DNA of 36,721 bases from Kitasatospora sp. MBT63 (lineage in GTDB: Bacteria; Actinomycetota; Actinomycetes; Streptomycetales; Streptomycetaceae): assembly GCF_000710465.2 (NCBI RefSeq), contig NZ_JAIZ01000049.1, positions 1 through 36,721 on the forward strand. The letters run 5' to 3'. The first letter of the stretch is position 1, and every line of letters starts with the position of its first letter. Shown here in pieces: positions 1-8,517 of this stretch. The notes below the pieces were generated by a model. It was not told where the DNA came from. It searched no databases and saw only the letters and a list, made by a program, of their open reading frames with translations. Both the position numbers and the translations under genes were made by a program.

Positions 1-37
1 AAGAGTCAGCTGCTCTAACCAACTGAGCTAGCGGCGC
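1..37 (-). tRNA. tRNA-Lys (anticodon CTT), 5' half only
   Basis: Read on the minus strand from 37 down to 1, the sequence has a 7-nt acceptor strand (GCGCCGC), TA at positions 8-9, a D-stem GCTC/GAGC, an anticodon stem strand GCTGA, and ends with the CTT anticodon at the window edge. The 3' half lies outside the window, so folding of the acceptor and T arms cannot be checked. The D-arm and anticodon context are those of a lysine tRNA decoding AAG. Confidence 0.9.
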
Positions 38-166
38 CTGCTGACGTGGAAGACTTTAGCAGCGGCCGGGCGCGGAACCAAAATCGAATACGGCCGCCCG
101 GGCACCCGGGGTTCAACGGGCGTTGCGCCGCCCGTCACCCCGCCGCCTTGACCATGGCCGCCGCGC

Positions 167-757
167 TCACCGCAGCGGGGTGGGCGCCGGAAGCCCGGCG
201 GGCGGCACCCCGTCGGCAGCCCCGGAGCCGGCCCCGCTGCCGTGGGCGGCCCGGGCGGCCCGCACGCAGGCCCAGAGCACCACGGCGGCGCCGGGCAGCC
301 ACGGATCCTGGGTGTCCGGCGCGACGATCCACCGCCCGGGGCCCTGCCCGGGGGAGTCCGGAGCGTTCAGCATCCGCTGCACCGGCGGCACCGTCACCGC
401 GTCGCCCTGCCCGTGGCAGAGCAGTGGCGGCACGTCCCGGGCCCACTCCTCCCAGGCCAGCAGTGAGCGCAGCCGGGCCGCCGCGCCCGGCTGCACGAAG
501 AGCAGGGTGCGCCCCCGGAAGGAGGCCACCGGACCGCAGCCCGGCCCGGAGGCCCACAGCTCGTCGAGCACCCGGCGGCCGAACAGCGCCGGCATGCTGA
601 TCACGTCGAAGACCCTGCCGCAGGGCAGCACCGCCGGCGCCCACGGGCGCGACTCCCACAGGGCGCGCATGCTGCGCGGGTACTCGCTCGCCGAGGCCAG
701 CCAGGTCTCCCCGGCGACGGTGACGTACTCCACGGATTGATACGTCCAGATGTCCAC
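167..757 (-). CDS. small conserved protein, possibly primase/polymerase-like
   Basis: 196 residues from a GTG start (reads M-D-I-W-T-Y). No clear Shine-Dalgarno site is visible, so the start is tentative. The central part has a run of the type AVLPCGRVFDVI...FGRRVLDELW...GPVASFRGR.LLFVQPG, followed by WEEWA and an LLCHGQGDAVTVPP segment. This resembles the N-terminal part of bifunctional DNA primase/polymerase-like proteins that actinomycete genomes carry as short stand-alone forms. No complete catalytic Asp/His set can be shown, so polymerase activity should not be assumed. The last ~25 residues are Ala/Gly/Pro-rich. It is the first gene after tRNA-Lys and stands alone. Family placement is from memory of the pattern, and a plain hypothetical protein is the fallback. 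Confidence 0.6.
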   Translation of the reverse strand: MDIWTYQSVEYVTVAGETWLASASEYPRSMRALWESRPWAPAVLPCGRVFDVISMPALFGRRVLDELWASGPGCGPVASFRGRTLLFVQPGAAARLRSLLAWEEWARDVPPLLCHGQGDAVTVPPVQRMLNAPDSPGQGPGRWIVAPDTQDPWLPGAAVVLWACVRAARAAHGSGAGSGAADGVPPAGLPAPTPLR

Positions 758-943
758 GGCAGCAGCCTGGCCCGCGCGGCGAGCCGCGCGCGCGGGAAGT
801 GACGTTCGGCGGACAAATCGGGGGGTGACGGCGTACCCTTCCCGGCCGCATATGCCAGTGGCGATTCGAACTGGTCGACGGACCGCCCCCGGCCCGGCGC
901 GGAACCGCTTCTCCCGCAGGTCAGGGGTGGTACGGGGACGGGC

Positions 944-1342
944 TCAGAGCTGCTCGCCGCGGCGCTGCAGCCCGCGGCCGTACTCGACCATCCGGGCCGC
1001 GTAGTCCGGGGTCCAGTCGGCGCGGGCGCCGATCTCGGCCGGCGTCAGGGCGTCGAAGCGCCGCGGATCCGCCAGCTGGGCCGCGGCGAGTGCCTGGAAG
1101 TCGGTGGCCCGCTCGGCGGCCGCGCGGAAGGCCACGGTCAACTCGGTCGAGCGGCGCAGGAGTTCGGTCGGGTCGTCGATCGACTCCAGGTCGAAGAAAC
1201 GCTCCGCCTCGGGTTCGGCGGCCTGCGGTTCGAAGATCAGCTGGGCCGGACGCAGCCGGCGGGGTGCGGTGCCGCCCTGATCCTGGGCGGCCGGTGCGGG
1301 CACGCCGCTGCGGTCGGACGCCGGTGTACGGGGATCGGGCAT
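944..1342 (-). CDS. hypothetical protein, 132 aa
   Basis: The start is an ATG with a strong ribosome-binding site: GGAGGAG at 1348-1354 on the minus strand, 5 nt upstream. The first ~35 residues are Pro/Ala-rich and probably disordered. Residues ~45-130 look mostly helical and acidic (FFDLESIDDPTELLRRSTEL, then ATDFQALAAAQLADPRRFDALTPAEIGARADW, then a tail with RMVEYGRGLQRRGEQL). There are no cysteines and no membrane segments. I do not recognise a named domain. The LTPAEIGARADWTPDYAARMVEYG stretch could be a small helix-turn-helix-like or protein-interaction unit, but this is a guess. It lies ~180 nt downstream of the nuclease/helicase operon on the same strand and could be co-transcribed with it. 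No terminator is obvious between them. Confidence 0.7.
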   Translation of the reverse strand: MPDPRTPASDRSGVPAPAAQDQGGTAPRRLRPAQLIFEPQAAEPEAERFFDLESIDDPTELLRRSTELTVAFRAAAERATDFQALAAAQLADPRRFDALTPAEIGARADWTPDYAARMVEYGRGLQRRGEQL

Positions 1343-1521
1343 GAACGCTCCTCCAGATGGTCGGCCGACCCGGGGGCCGGCCGGTCGGGACCGGGCCGCC
1401 GTCCATTGTCACTCCGCGGCCACCGGTAGCGGAACGGTGCGCGTGCGGTTGCTATTCCCCGTTTCGGGTGGCGCGGGCGCCGCCGCACGCCCCGGGGCGC
1501 CGCCGCCCGCCCGCTCTCCCC

Positions 1522-2937
1522 TCAGAGCCGGACGCGGTGCTCCGCCAGGTGCGCCAGCACCGCGTGGTTGGCCTCCCAGCCGTCGGGGAACTTCACCGCC
1601 ACCCCCAGCTGGACCGGCTCGGTGGACGGGTGCTCGTCCAGCAGCTCCGCGATCCCGGCCCGGGCCACCACGATGCAGGCGTGCCGGTGGCGGGAGGCCA
1701 GCACGCACAGCCGCCCGGTCTCCAGGTGGAACGCGGTGGCGTCCGGCCGCCCGGACAGCGGGTGCAGCACCACCGTCACGTCGTACTCGCGGCCCTGCAG
1801 CCGGTTGGCGGTGTCCACCGTCACCGCGGGCCCGGCCGCCGGATCCACCGGCACGCCGAGCCCGGCCAGCGCCGCCCGGACCGCCGCCGCCTGGTCGCGG
1901 TGGGCGGTGCCGACCGCGATCCGGCCCGCCGTGAGCGGCGTCGAACCCTGTTCGGAGTGCGCGGACAGCTCCCGGTCCAGCAGCCGCCGGACGGTCGCCG
2001 CGACCGCCGCCACCGCCTGCGGGTCGGTCCGTACGGTGTGCCGGGCCGGCAGCTCCAGCAGCGCCCAGCCGTGCTCGGCCGCCTCGTCGATCGCGGCGTC
2101 CACCGCGGAGCCGTCCGCCCGCACCCCGGGGGTCAGCCGCCGCTCGCCCGCGCCGGTGCCCGAGCGGAACGGCGTGTAGGGGTAGAACGCCGAGGAGATC
2201 AGCGGCGCCGCCGTCGCCGGCAGCCGCCAGGACACCGGCAGCCGGTGCGGCCGGATCGCCGGGTTGTGCGCGAGCAGGGTGACCACCGCGCTGCCGGACG
2301 GGTCGTACGACAGCCCCGCCCACTGCTCGGTGCCGACCACCGTGAACGGGTCCAGCTGGCCCGGATCGCCGACGAACAGCGCCCGTTCGAACAGCCGGGC
2401 AACCGCGAGCAGCGCGTCCGAGCGCATCTGGTACGCCTCGTCGACGATCGCGTGCCGCCACGGGTCGGTGTCCTTCACCCACTGCCACTTCGCGGCGGTC
2501 GAGATCACCACGTCCAGCTCCAGCAGGTCGCCGGCCTTGGCGGAGGCGGTGACGTTGCCGTGCCGCAGCGCCTCCGGGGCGGGCCGGGAGTCGGCGGCGT
2601 GCAGCCGGCCGATGGTGAGGTCCGGGCCCTTCTCGGCGAGCCGGTCCACCAGGTCGTCCACCTGGCTGTTGGTCTGCGCCACGATCATCAGCCGCTCACC
2701 GGCCGCGACCAGCTCCCGGGCGGCCCGCACCACCAGGGTGGACTTGCCCGCCCCCGGCGGGGAGTCCACCACCACGCCGCGCGGCGCGCCGGGCACCGGG
2801 TGCACGGTCTCGGCGAGGATCGCCGCGACGGCGGCGTCGGCGGCCGCACCGGGCGGGACGGGCCCGTCGGGCCCGGCGCCGGGGCCGGGGACGCCGAACA
2901 GGACCGGAGGTTGATGGACGGTCATGGCGGTGGTCAT
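1522..2937 (-). CDS. SF1 (UPF1/Dna2-like) ATP-dependent helicase
   Basis: 471 residues. The ATG overlaps the stop of the upstream gene by 4 nt (ATGA, 2934-2937), which decides the start. Superfamily 1 motifs appear in order: Walker A SPPGAGKST (59-67); motif Ia VAQTNSQVDDL (87-97); a Q/S-T patch ISTAAKW (145-151); motif II VDEAYQM (165-171; DEAY instead of DEAD); motif III GDPGQLDPF (190-198); motif IV SWRLP (236-240); motif V VDTANRLQGREYDVTVV (374-390); motif VI LASRHRHACIVV (413-424). This is the UPF1/Dna2 layout, so a 5'-3' nucleic-acid translocase is expected. It is the last gene of a three-gene operon that also has a Cas4/AddB-type nuclease. Dna2 and AddAB combine the same two activities, so the encoded proteins may form a helicase-nuclease complex. 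That coupling is inferred from gene order, not shown. Confidence 0.85.
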   Translation of the reverse strand: MTTAMTVHQPPVLFGVPGPGAGPDGPVPPGAAADAAVAAILAETVHPVPGAPRGVVVDSPPGAGKSTLVVRAARELVAAGERLMIVAQTNSQVDDLVDRLAEKGPDLTIGRLHAADSRPAPEALRHGNVTASAKAGDLLELDVVISTAAKWQWVKDTDPWRHAIVDEAYQMRSDALLAVARLFERALFVGDPGQLDPFTVVGTEQWAGLSYDPSGSAVVTLLAHNPAIRPHRLPVSWRLPATAAPLISSAFYPYTPFRSGTGAGERRLTPGVRADGSAVDAAIDEAAEHGWALLELPARHTVRTDPQAVAAVAATVRRLLDRELSAHSEQGSTPLTAGRIAVGTAHRDQAAAVRAALAGLGVPVDPAAGPAVTVDTANRLQGREYDVTVVLHPLSGRPDATAFHLETGRLCVLASRHRHACIVVARAGIAELLDEHPSTEPVQLGVAVKFPDGWEANHAVLAHLAEHRVRL

Positions 2938-4514
2938 TCCCACTCTTCGGAGCCGACGGGTGAACTCTGCCCGGCGCCCGGCGGGCCGCCGTGCGTCCAC
3001 GGGGTGTCGTCCGGTTCGGGCAGCGGCGCGGACTGACGGGCAGTCAGCTCGAACAGGGTGAACACCACCCGCTCGCCGACCTCCGGCACGGTACCCGGCT
3101 CCGGCTCCTTCTTGCGGCCCATCCCGGACAGCAGCCGCACCGTCACCTCGCCCGGCGCCGCCGCGACGATCTCCGCCCGCTGCGCGGTCGGCGGGCCGCC
3201 GGCCCGGTGCACCTCGCGGCCCGGATCGGCGTGCGGACGGTCCGGGGTGGCGAGCGTCACCAGCGGCCGGGGCTTGGGGGAGCGGCCCGAGGTGTCGTAC
3301 TCCGGGACCACCTCCGTCACGGTGCCGCTGAACGCCTCGCCGGCCAGCCGGTGCCCGGCCATCGCCAGCGGATCGTCCAGCGCCTCCTGGATGTCCAGCC
3401 GGGCCTGCTCCCGCTCGCGCTGGGCCAGCTTGCGGGCGGCGGTCACCGCGTCGTCCCGGCGCGGCTGGGGCGGCTCGCCGGCGGCCACCCGGTCGCGGTG
3501 GCCGGTGTACGACCAGCGGTCGCCCTCCCAGCGCTCGGGCAGGTGGGCGGCGGGCGGCAGGCCGCGCAGCAGGTCCAGGCCCTGCCACAGGTCCCGCCAG
3601 GTGGGCAGCAGCTCGGCCTCCAGCGCCTCGTGCAGCCGCTCCAGGGCCCGCTTGACGTGCAGGGCTGCCCGGTCGGTGTCGGCCGGAGCGGCCTGCCGGA
3701 GCGCGGCGAGCGCCGCGTCGTGGCGGGTGATCGCGGGCGCCAGCACCTGGGAGTCGAAGCGGGGGTCGGTGAGCGGGCCGGCCGGCGGGTGCAGCAGCCG
3801 GCCGTCCCCGTCGCGCCCGGTCTCGGCGCGCTCCGCCGCCTCGGCGCCGGTCAGCCCGTCGGGCGGGTGGTGCCAGGCCAGCTGGGCGGCCAGGTGCTGG
3901 TCCTCCAGGTGGCTCTGGCCGGTGGCCCAGTGCCGGGCCAGCAGCCCCGTCATCGGCAGCAGCATGCTGCTGCCCGGGACCTGGGCGCGCTCGGCCAGGT
4001 GCGTCAGCCACCGGCCCAGCAGCGGGACCTGAGGGGGCGCCGGGTACGGTCCCGGGTCCGCGTCCTCGGCCGTCCGCCGGAACCGGGTGGACCGCCCGAG
4101 CAGGGCCAGGTGCCGCACCGCGCCCGGGTTGGGGACGATCAGCTGCGGGGCGTCCGCGCACAGCTCGCGGACGACGGGGATCTTCTCGCCGGACTCCGGA
4201 TCCTTCTCGGACCCCTCGATCTGTTCCACCGCGTCGGCGAACGACTCGAGGTAGGGCAGCAGTTCGCCCGCGAAGGCGGCCAGGAAATCGAAGCGCTGGG
4301 TGCGGTTGAGCGGCTGCGGCACGATGAACAGGCGCGGCGCCAGCCGGTCGGTGCCCAGCAGCACCGCCAGCGGCGCGCCCTCCTCGCCGGCCGCCGCCAC
4401 CGGCACGACCACCATCGGGCGCTCGGACAGGTGCCGGTGCCGGACGGTGGCCAGCGGCTCGGCCCGGCCGCTGCGGACCGCCTCCAGCCGGGCGAGGGTG
4501 TTGAGCAGGCTCAC
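2934..4514 (-). CDS. uncharacterised middle subunit of nuclease-helicase operon
   Basis: 526 residues. A GTG start at 4514 overlaps the stop of the nuclease gene (GTGA, 4511-4514), and its own stop overlaps the helicase start, so the protein should be made in fixed ratio with both. The N-terminal ~90 residues are beta-like ([34 protein letters not shown]). The middle is helical and rich in Ala/Leu/Arg ([33 protein letters not shown]). The C-terminal ~130 residues again look beta-rich ([39 protein letters not shown]) and could be an OB- or SH3-like nucleic-acid-binding fold. There are no Walker motifs, Fe-S cysteines or membrane segments. I do not recognise the family. From context it is likely an adaptor or DNA-binding subunit of the nuclease-helicase pair. 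Confidence 0.8.
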   Translation of the reverse strand: MSLLNTLARLEAVRSGRAEPLATVRHRHLSERPMVVVPVAAAGEEGAPLAVLLGTDRLAPRLFIVPQPLNRTQRFDFLAAFAGELLPYLESFADAVEQIEGSEKDPESGEKIPVVRELCADAPQLIVPNPGAVRHLALLGRSTRFRRTAEDADPGPYPAPPQVPLLGRWLTHLAERAQVPGSSMLLPMTGLLARHWATGQSHLEDQHLAAQLAWHHPPDGLTGAEAAERAETGRDGDGRLLHPPAGPLTDPRFDSQVLAPAITRHDAALAALRQAAPADTDRAALHVKRALERLHEALEAELLPTWRDLWQGLDLLRGLPPAAHLPERWEGDRWSYTGHRDRVAAGEPPQPRRDDAVTAARKLAQREREQARLDIQEALDDPLAMAGHRLAGEAFSGTVTEVVPEYDTSGRSPKPRPLVTLATPDRPHADPGREVHRAGGPPTAQRAEIVAAAPGEVTVRLLSGMGRKKEPEPGTVPEVGERVVFTLFELTARQSAPLPEPDDTPWTHGGPPGAGQSSPVGSEEWE

Positions 4515-5818
4515 CGGACCGGCCTCCCCAGCGCCTCGGCCCGCAGCGCCGCCGCGTACGCCAGCCGGGCGGCGGCCTCGTCGGCGTCGCTCCCCGGGTC
4601 GGCGTCGCTCCCCGGGTCGGCGTCGCTCCCCGGGTCGGTCGGGCCGCCCGGATCCGCGCCGCCGTCCCGCTCGCGGGAGGCCGGCGCGGGAACCGGGATC
4701 GGGACGGGGACGGGGGAGCCGGTGCCCTCGGCCGCGGCCAGCGCCTCGCCGACCGTCCGGATCGAACCCAGCTCGCCGCGCACCCCCCGCCCGAGCTGCT
4801 CCACCGCGTCCGCGCATCGGGCCTGCGCCCGGCAGTGGAAGCCGAGTTCGCAGGCCGACAGGCAGTCCGGGCTGTAGGCGGCGGGCACCGCGGCGACCGC
4901 GGCGGCCAGTTCCTCGGCGGGCCGGGCGGGGGCGCCGGTGCTGTCCGGGGCCAGGTCGAAGGTGGTCCCGGCGGGCAGCGCGCCGAGCAGCTGGTCGATC
5001 CTGGTCAGCCGGGCCAGCTGGCGCCGGGTGGTCGCCAGTTCGCGCCGGACGTCGACGGCCGCGGCGGTCGGCCGGTTGCTGAAGTCCTGCGGGCAGACCA
5101 GCAGCACGGTCAGCGCCGGGCTGCCGGGGAACTCGTCCACCTGGTACGGCCCGGCGGCGGCGCTGCGGCCGGCCAGCAGCGCGGCCGTCTCCTGGAGCGC
5201 CAGCACGTAGACCGCGGCCTGCCGGGCGGCCGCGCCGACCTTGGCCGGGTCGGCGACGCTGTCCAGCACCGGGAAGGACTTGATCTCCACCACGGTGCAC
5301 CGCCCGCCGTGCACCACCACCGCGTCCGGTTCCAGGTAGGCGAGGCTCCCGGCCACGGTGAGCCGCAGCATGGGGTGGTCCAGCAGCGTCCAGCCGTCGA
5401 GGTCGGCGGCCGCGGCGGCGAGCACCTCCCGGGTGCGCTCGGCCCGCACCGCCGGGGTGGCCCGGGGCAGCAGGTCGGGCACGGTGGGCGGGGTGCCGCC
5501 CTCGGGTGGCAGGCCGAGCAGCTGGCGCAGCGGGCCGAGCAGCGCCGCGTAGCCGTCGTCCTTGAGCCTGGCCTCGAACACGTTGCCGCGGGCGATGGCG
5601 AAGGGGGACTGGCCGAACGGTGCGGGGCGGCCCAGCTGCTGGGCGACGGCGGCCTTGTCGACACCGGCGGCGTCGAGCACGGCCCGGCGGCGACAGCCGG
5701 GGTTGGCGGCCAGGGCGGCGAGGGCGCGGGCGTCGAGGCTGCGCTGGGGCGTCGGTCCGCGCAGTTCGGCGAGCCGTCGCGCCAGGGGGTCGGCCTGCGC
5801 AGGGTGCGAGACGTTCAT
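4511..5818 (-). CDS. Cas4/AddB-like PD-(D/E)XK nuclease with Fe-S cysteine pattern
   Basis: 435 residues from the ATG at 5818; an in-frame GTG at 5851 would add 11 residues, and neither has a good Shine-Dalgarno site. RecB-type nuclease motifs are visible: RGNVFE (77-82), EPDAVVV (163-169, D165), VVEIKS (176-181, E178 and K180) and the QxxxY motif RQAAVY (Q200, Y204). A lone Cys42 together with C319-x3-C323-x5-C329 matches the cysteine layout that holds a [4Fe-4S] cluster in Cas4, AddB and Dna2 nucleases. Cys335 is extra. The protein should cut single-stranded ends. It is the first gene of the operon, upstream of and overlapping an unknown protein and an SF1 helicase. Near the C-terminus is a Pro/Arg-rich linker and three copies of a six-residue Asp/Ser/Pro/Gly repeat. 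No cas1 or cas2 lies nearby, so this is not a CRISPR gene. Confidence 0.85.
   Translation of the reverse strand: MNVSHPAQADPLARRLAELRGPTPQRSLDARALAALAANPGCRRRAVLDAAGVDKAAVAQQLGRPAPFGQSPFAIARGNVFEARLKDDGYAALLGPLRQLLGLPPEGGTPPTVPDLLPRATPAVRAERTREVLAAAAADLDGWTLLDHPMLRLTVAGSLAYLEPDAVVVHGGRCTVVEIKSFPVLDSVADPAKVGAAARQAAVYVLALQETAALLAGRSAAAGPYQVDEFPGSPALTVLLVCPQDFSNRPTAAAVDVRRELATTRRQLARLTRIDQLLGALPAGTTFDLAPDSTGAPARPAEELAAAVAAVPAAYSPDCLSACELGFHCRAQARCADAVEQLGRGVRGELGSIRTVGEALAAAEGTGSPVPVPIPVPAPASRERDGGADPGGPTDPGSDADPGSDADPGSDADEAAARLAYAAALRAEALGRPVR
4580..4633. repeat. three 18-bp tandem repeats inside the nuclease gene
   Basis: Three identical copies of gtcggcgtcgctccccgg start at 4580, 4598 and 4616. 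They encode the repeated acidic SDADPG segment near the C-terminus of the nuclease. The length is a multiple of three, so the frame is kept. Confidence 0.95.
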
Positions 5819-6064
5819 GGTGCGGCCCAGTGTCGCACCCGGCACCGACAATCCGGGCGCTCCCCCCCGCGGGGGCGGCCGCCCGGCCGTTCGGGGACCC
5901 GGCCGCGTCCGGTGCCGGACCTGGGCCGGACCCGGGCCGGACCGGCGTCGTCCGGGTCCGGAGGACGCCCCTACCCGCCGGTAGTCGGCCGGTGCGAGAT
6001 CATGAGGAGGGGGCCCTCAACGGCGAGCCAGGCCGCCGCGTACCAAGCCGCGAGGAGAAACCGC
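5819..6064. promoter_or_regulatory. divergent intergenic region, nuclease operon / histidine phosphatase
   Basis: This 246-nt stretch separates two divergent starts, so it must hold promoters for both. I cannot fix a convincing -35/-10 pair for the minus-strand operon. On the plus strand a purine-rich GAGGAG at 6052-6057 serves as the ribosome-binding site of the phosphatase gene, 7 nt before its ATG. Confidence 0.5.
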
Positions 6065-6703
6065 ATGCCAGCCCGAATCGTGCTCGTCCGCCATGGTGAG
6101 ACCGCGTGGTCGGCCACCGGCCAGCACACCGGCCGCACCGACGTCCCGCTCACCGAGGAGGGCCGCGCGATGGCCCGTGCTCTCGGTGCCCGGCTGGCCG
6201 AGGCGCCGTGGAACGGCCTCCCCGAGGCCGTCGTCTACACCAGCCCGCTGTCCCGGGCCCGGGAGACCTGCGAACTGGCCGGCTTCGGCGACCGCGCCAT
6301 CGACCGGCCGGAACTGCTCGAATGGGACTACGGCCAGTACGAGGGCCGTACCGGCCAGGACATCCGCGCCACCGACCACCCCGGCTGGCTGATCTGGCGC
6401 GACGGCGTGCCCGGCGGCGAGAAGCTCTCCGAGGTGGCCGCCCGGGTCGACAGCCTGATCGAGGACCTCAACTCCCGGCACGGGCTCCCGCATCCGGACA
6501 CCACCACGATGCACGCAGCCGACTGCGAGGTGGTGCTCTTCGCCCACGGCCACCTGCTGCGGATCCTCACCGCCCGCTGGCTCGGCCTGCCGCCGGAGTA
6601 CGCCCAGCGCTTCAAGCTCGGCACGGCCTCGCTGTCGGTGCTGTCCTGGGAGTACGGCCTGCCTGCGGTGGAGATCTGGAACGACCACAGCCACCTCGAC
6701 TGA
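6065..6703 (+). CDS. histidine phosphatase family protein
   Basis: 212 residues; the ATG at 6065 has GAGGAG 7 nt upstream. The N-terminus carries the signature [12 protein letters not shown], whose His is the phosphorylated nucleophile. [14 protein letters not shown] supplies the conserved Arg, [12 protein letters not shown] the acid/base Glu region, and [13 protein letters not shown] the second catalytic His. The length is typical of the cobC/GpmB-like branch. The substrate cannot be read from sequence: options are a phosphosugar, alpha-ribazole phosphate or a mutase substrate, and no cobalamin genes lie nearby. It stands alone between a divergent operon and a convergent regulator gene. Confidence 0.93.
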   Translation: MPARIVLVRHGETAWSATGQHTGRTDVPLTEEGRAMARALGARLAEAPWNGLPEAVVYTSPLSRARETCELAGFGDRAIDRPELLEWDYGQYEGRTGQDIRATDHPGWLIWRDGVPGGEKLSEVAARVDSLIEDLNSRHGLPHPDTTTMHAADCEVVLFAHGHLLRILTARWLGLPPEYAQRFKLGTASLSVLSWEYGLPAVEIWNDHSHLD

Positions 6704-6717
6704 CCACCGCCGCGCCA

Positions 6718-6769
6718 CCGGTCCGCCCCGGGCGGCTGGCCCCGGCCCGGGTGCCAGGGGACGGACCGG
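6718..6769. terminator. candidate bidirectional terminator
   Basis: Between the convergent phosphatase and regulator genes, CCGGTCCG (6718-6725) pairs with CGGACCGG (6762-6769), and a second CTGGC.../...GCCAG stem nests inside. There is no T-tract on either side, which is usual for this group. Confidence 0.5.
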
Positions 6770-6787
6770 CCGCTTCGGCGGGGGTGC

Positions 6788-8173
6788 TCAGGCCGCCGCG
6801 ACGGCGGTCCGGTAGGACTCCAGGAACCGCTGCACCTCCGGCACCCGCCGGTGCTCCACCAGCCGCCCGGCCGTGTGCGCGAGCATCCCCCGGATCCGGG
6901 CCGAGCGGACCTGCGCCAGCAGCCCGGTGGCCGCGTCGGCGTGCTCGGCGGCGCCCCGCAGGTCGCCGCGCCCGAGCCGGTCGTGGGCCAGCTCGGCGGT
7001 GTAGAGCGCCCGGTTGCGGACGAAGTGCGGCTGCTGGAGCGCTATCGCCTGCCGGGCCCGCTCGCTCGCCAGGTCCCACTCACCGAGCGCCGCCCGGCAC
7101 TGGGCCTCCAGGCCGGCCAGCTCGGCCTCGCCGAAGAACGACATCCACTCCGGGTCGGCGCCCGACCCGCCGCGGTCGAACAGCGCGTACGCCCTGGAGA
7201 GCGCCTGCTCGCAGGCGGCCCGGTCCTGCAGCAGGGCCCAGCCACCGGCCTCCCGCATGGACAGCAGCGAGAGCAGGCGGGCGGAGCCCAGCCGCCGGGC
7301 GGCGGCCTGCCCGGCCTGGGCCGCGCGCAGTGCCTCCCGCGGCCGGCCGGCGTCCCGGGCCAGAAAGGCGCTGTTGCAGAAGACATGGGCCTCCAGCGCC
7401 GCGTCGCCCGCCATCCGGGCGGTGGCCAGTGCCTCCGAGTAGAACGAGCGGGCGTCCATCAGCCGGTTCGAATCGTGCGCCAACCAGCCCACCGAGATGG
7501 CCAGTTCACCGGCCCCGGCCTGGAGCCGGCGCTCGGTGGCGGCACTGTGGACGCTGTCGTTGAGCAGCAGGTAGGCGTTGCGCAGCGACTGCCCGGCCCG
7601 CTCGAACAAGGTGTCGCCGCCGACGGCGTCGTCGAGCAGCCTGATCTCCCGTACGGCCTGCTCCACCCCCCGGACCTCCGCGGCGCCCACCTTGCGGGGG
7701 GCCGGCAGGTCCGGCCGCGGGTCGAACGGCGGCGGGGCCGCGGCCTGCGCGGGGCCGTCCAGGCCGAGCGCAGCCGCGAGGGCGGTCGGGCCGCCGCTCA
7801 GGAATGTCCGGCGACGCACGTCGTCGTTCTCCTCATCGGGCCGGTGCAGGTCGTCGAGCGGGGGCGGTGCGGCCGGTCCGCCCCCGGTGGCCCGGCGGCG
7901 GACCGCGGTCCGCGGGGCGAAGCCTAGGTCCGCCAGGGAACGTCCCGGCCACATGTGGCGGAACACTCGCTCGTACGCGTAGTTGGGACAGCGGATCTCA
8001 CCCGCCTCGACCCGCCCGACGTAGCGCGCGTCGCAGGACACGTGCTCGCCGATCTCCCGCGCCGCCCGGCGCACCGCGGTGGCGAACTCCCCGGGGGAGA
8101 GGTCGCCGCGCAGCTCGCGCATGACGGTGTTGGGGGCCGCGGGCGCGGGCCCGTCCGGTCGGGTCGCTGTCAT
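6788..8173 (-). CDS. HTH transcriptional regulator with helical-repeat (TPR-like) C-terminus
   Basis: 461 residues. The chosen ATG at 8173 has GGAG 9 nt upstream. The in-frame extension beyond it has no site and poor codon use. Residues ~25-80 form an XRE-like DNA-binding unit (LSPGEFATAVRRAARE..HVSCDARYVGRVEAGEIRCPNYAYERVF), where CDARYVGRVEAGE is the recognition-helix region. After a Pro/Ala linker come roughly 280 residues of paired Ala-rich helices (ALATARMAGDAALEAHVFCNSAFLARDAGR, then ALGEWDLASERARQAIA) typical of TPR sensor domains, which in related streptomycete regulators bind peptides or partner proteins. An internal RRRTFLSGG looks like a Tat motif but is not N-terminal. Target genes are unknown. 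The divergent primase-like gene at 8518 is one candidate. Confidence 0.85.
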   Translation of the reverse strand: MTATRPDGPAPAAPNTVMRELRGDLSPGEFATAVRRAAREIGEHVSCDARYVGRVEAGEIRCPNYAYERVFRHMWPGRSLADLGFAPRTAVRRRATGGGPAAPPPLDDLHRPDEENDDVRRRTFLSGGPTALAAALGLDGPAQAAAPPPFDPRPDLPAPRKVGAAEVRGVEQAVREIRLLDDAVGGDTLFERAGQSLRNAYLLLNDSVHSAATERRLQAGAGELAISVGWLAHDSNRLMDARSFYSEALATARMAGDAALEAHVFCNSAFLARDAGRPREALRAAQAGQAAARRLGSARLLSLLSMREAGGWALLQDRAACEQALSRAYALFDRGGSGADPEWMSFFGEAELAGLEAQCRAALGEWDLASERARQAIALQQPHFVRNRALYTAELAHDRLGRGDLRGAAEHADAATGLLAQVRSARIRGMLAHTAGRLVEHRRVPEVQRFLESYRTAVAAA

Positions 8174-8517
8174 GCTGCGCTCCGTGGTCGTGCACCGGGA
8201 GGTGTGCCGGGTGTGCCGGGTGATCCGGGTACGCCGGGCGGGGGCCGGGTGGTGCGGGTGACCTCCCGGTGTCGGCAAGACAGTACCCGCCGTCACGCAC
8301 CGGTTACTGCGGGTTGCCGCGCAATCTCCGGGCAATAGCGGACATATCGCTCCGGTGTGCCGGTATCCGCCATGAAATGCCATGCCTTGCTGTACGCCAC
8401 CCCGTGGCCTCGGACGCCCTCCGTGCGTTGTCCTGATACGTGGAAGCCCCCGTCACCCGCCCCCACCCGACCGAGTGACCCGGCTTCCGACCTGACGAGG
8501 TGACAGCAGGAGGGCTC
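8174..8517. promoter_or_regulatory. 344-nt divergent intergenic region
   Basis: It lies between the HTH regulator and the primase-like gene. The stretch 8320-8410 has lower GC than its surroundings and includes an imperfect palindrome AGCG-GACATAT-CGCT at about 8336-8350, a possible operator for the neighbouring regulator. No confident -35/-10 pair was found. AGGAGGG at 8509-8515 is the ribosome-binding site of the plus-strand gene. Confidence 0.4.

Noticed and set aside
1-37. tRNA-Lys as an integration (att) site
   Set aside because: Only half of the tRNA is present, there is no integrase nearby and no direct copy of the tRNA end was found in the window.
4511-5818. CRISPR-associated Cas4
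   Set aside because: No cas1, cas2 or repeat-spacer array is present; the neighbour is a UPF1-like helicase, so only the nuclease fold is shared.
7770-7830. Twin-arginine-like RRRTFLSGG in the HTH regulator as a signal peptide
   Set aside because: It is over 100 residues from the N-terminus, in a cytoplasmic-type regulator, with no following signal hydrophobic core and cleavage site.
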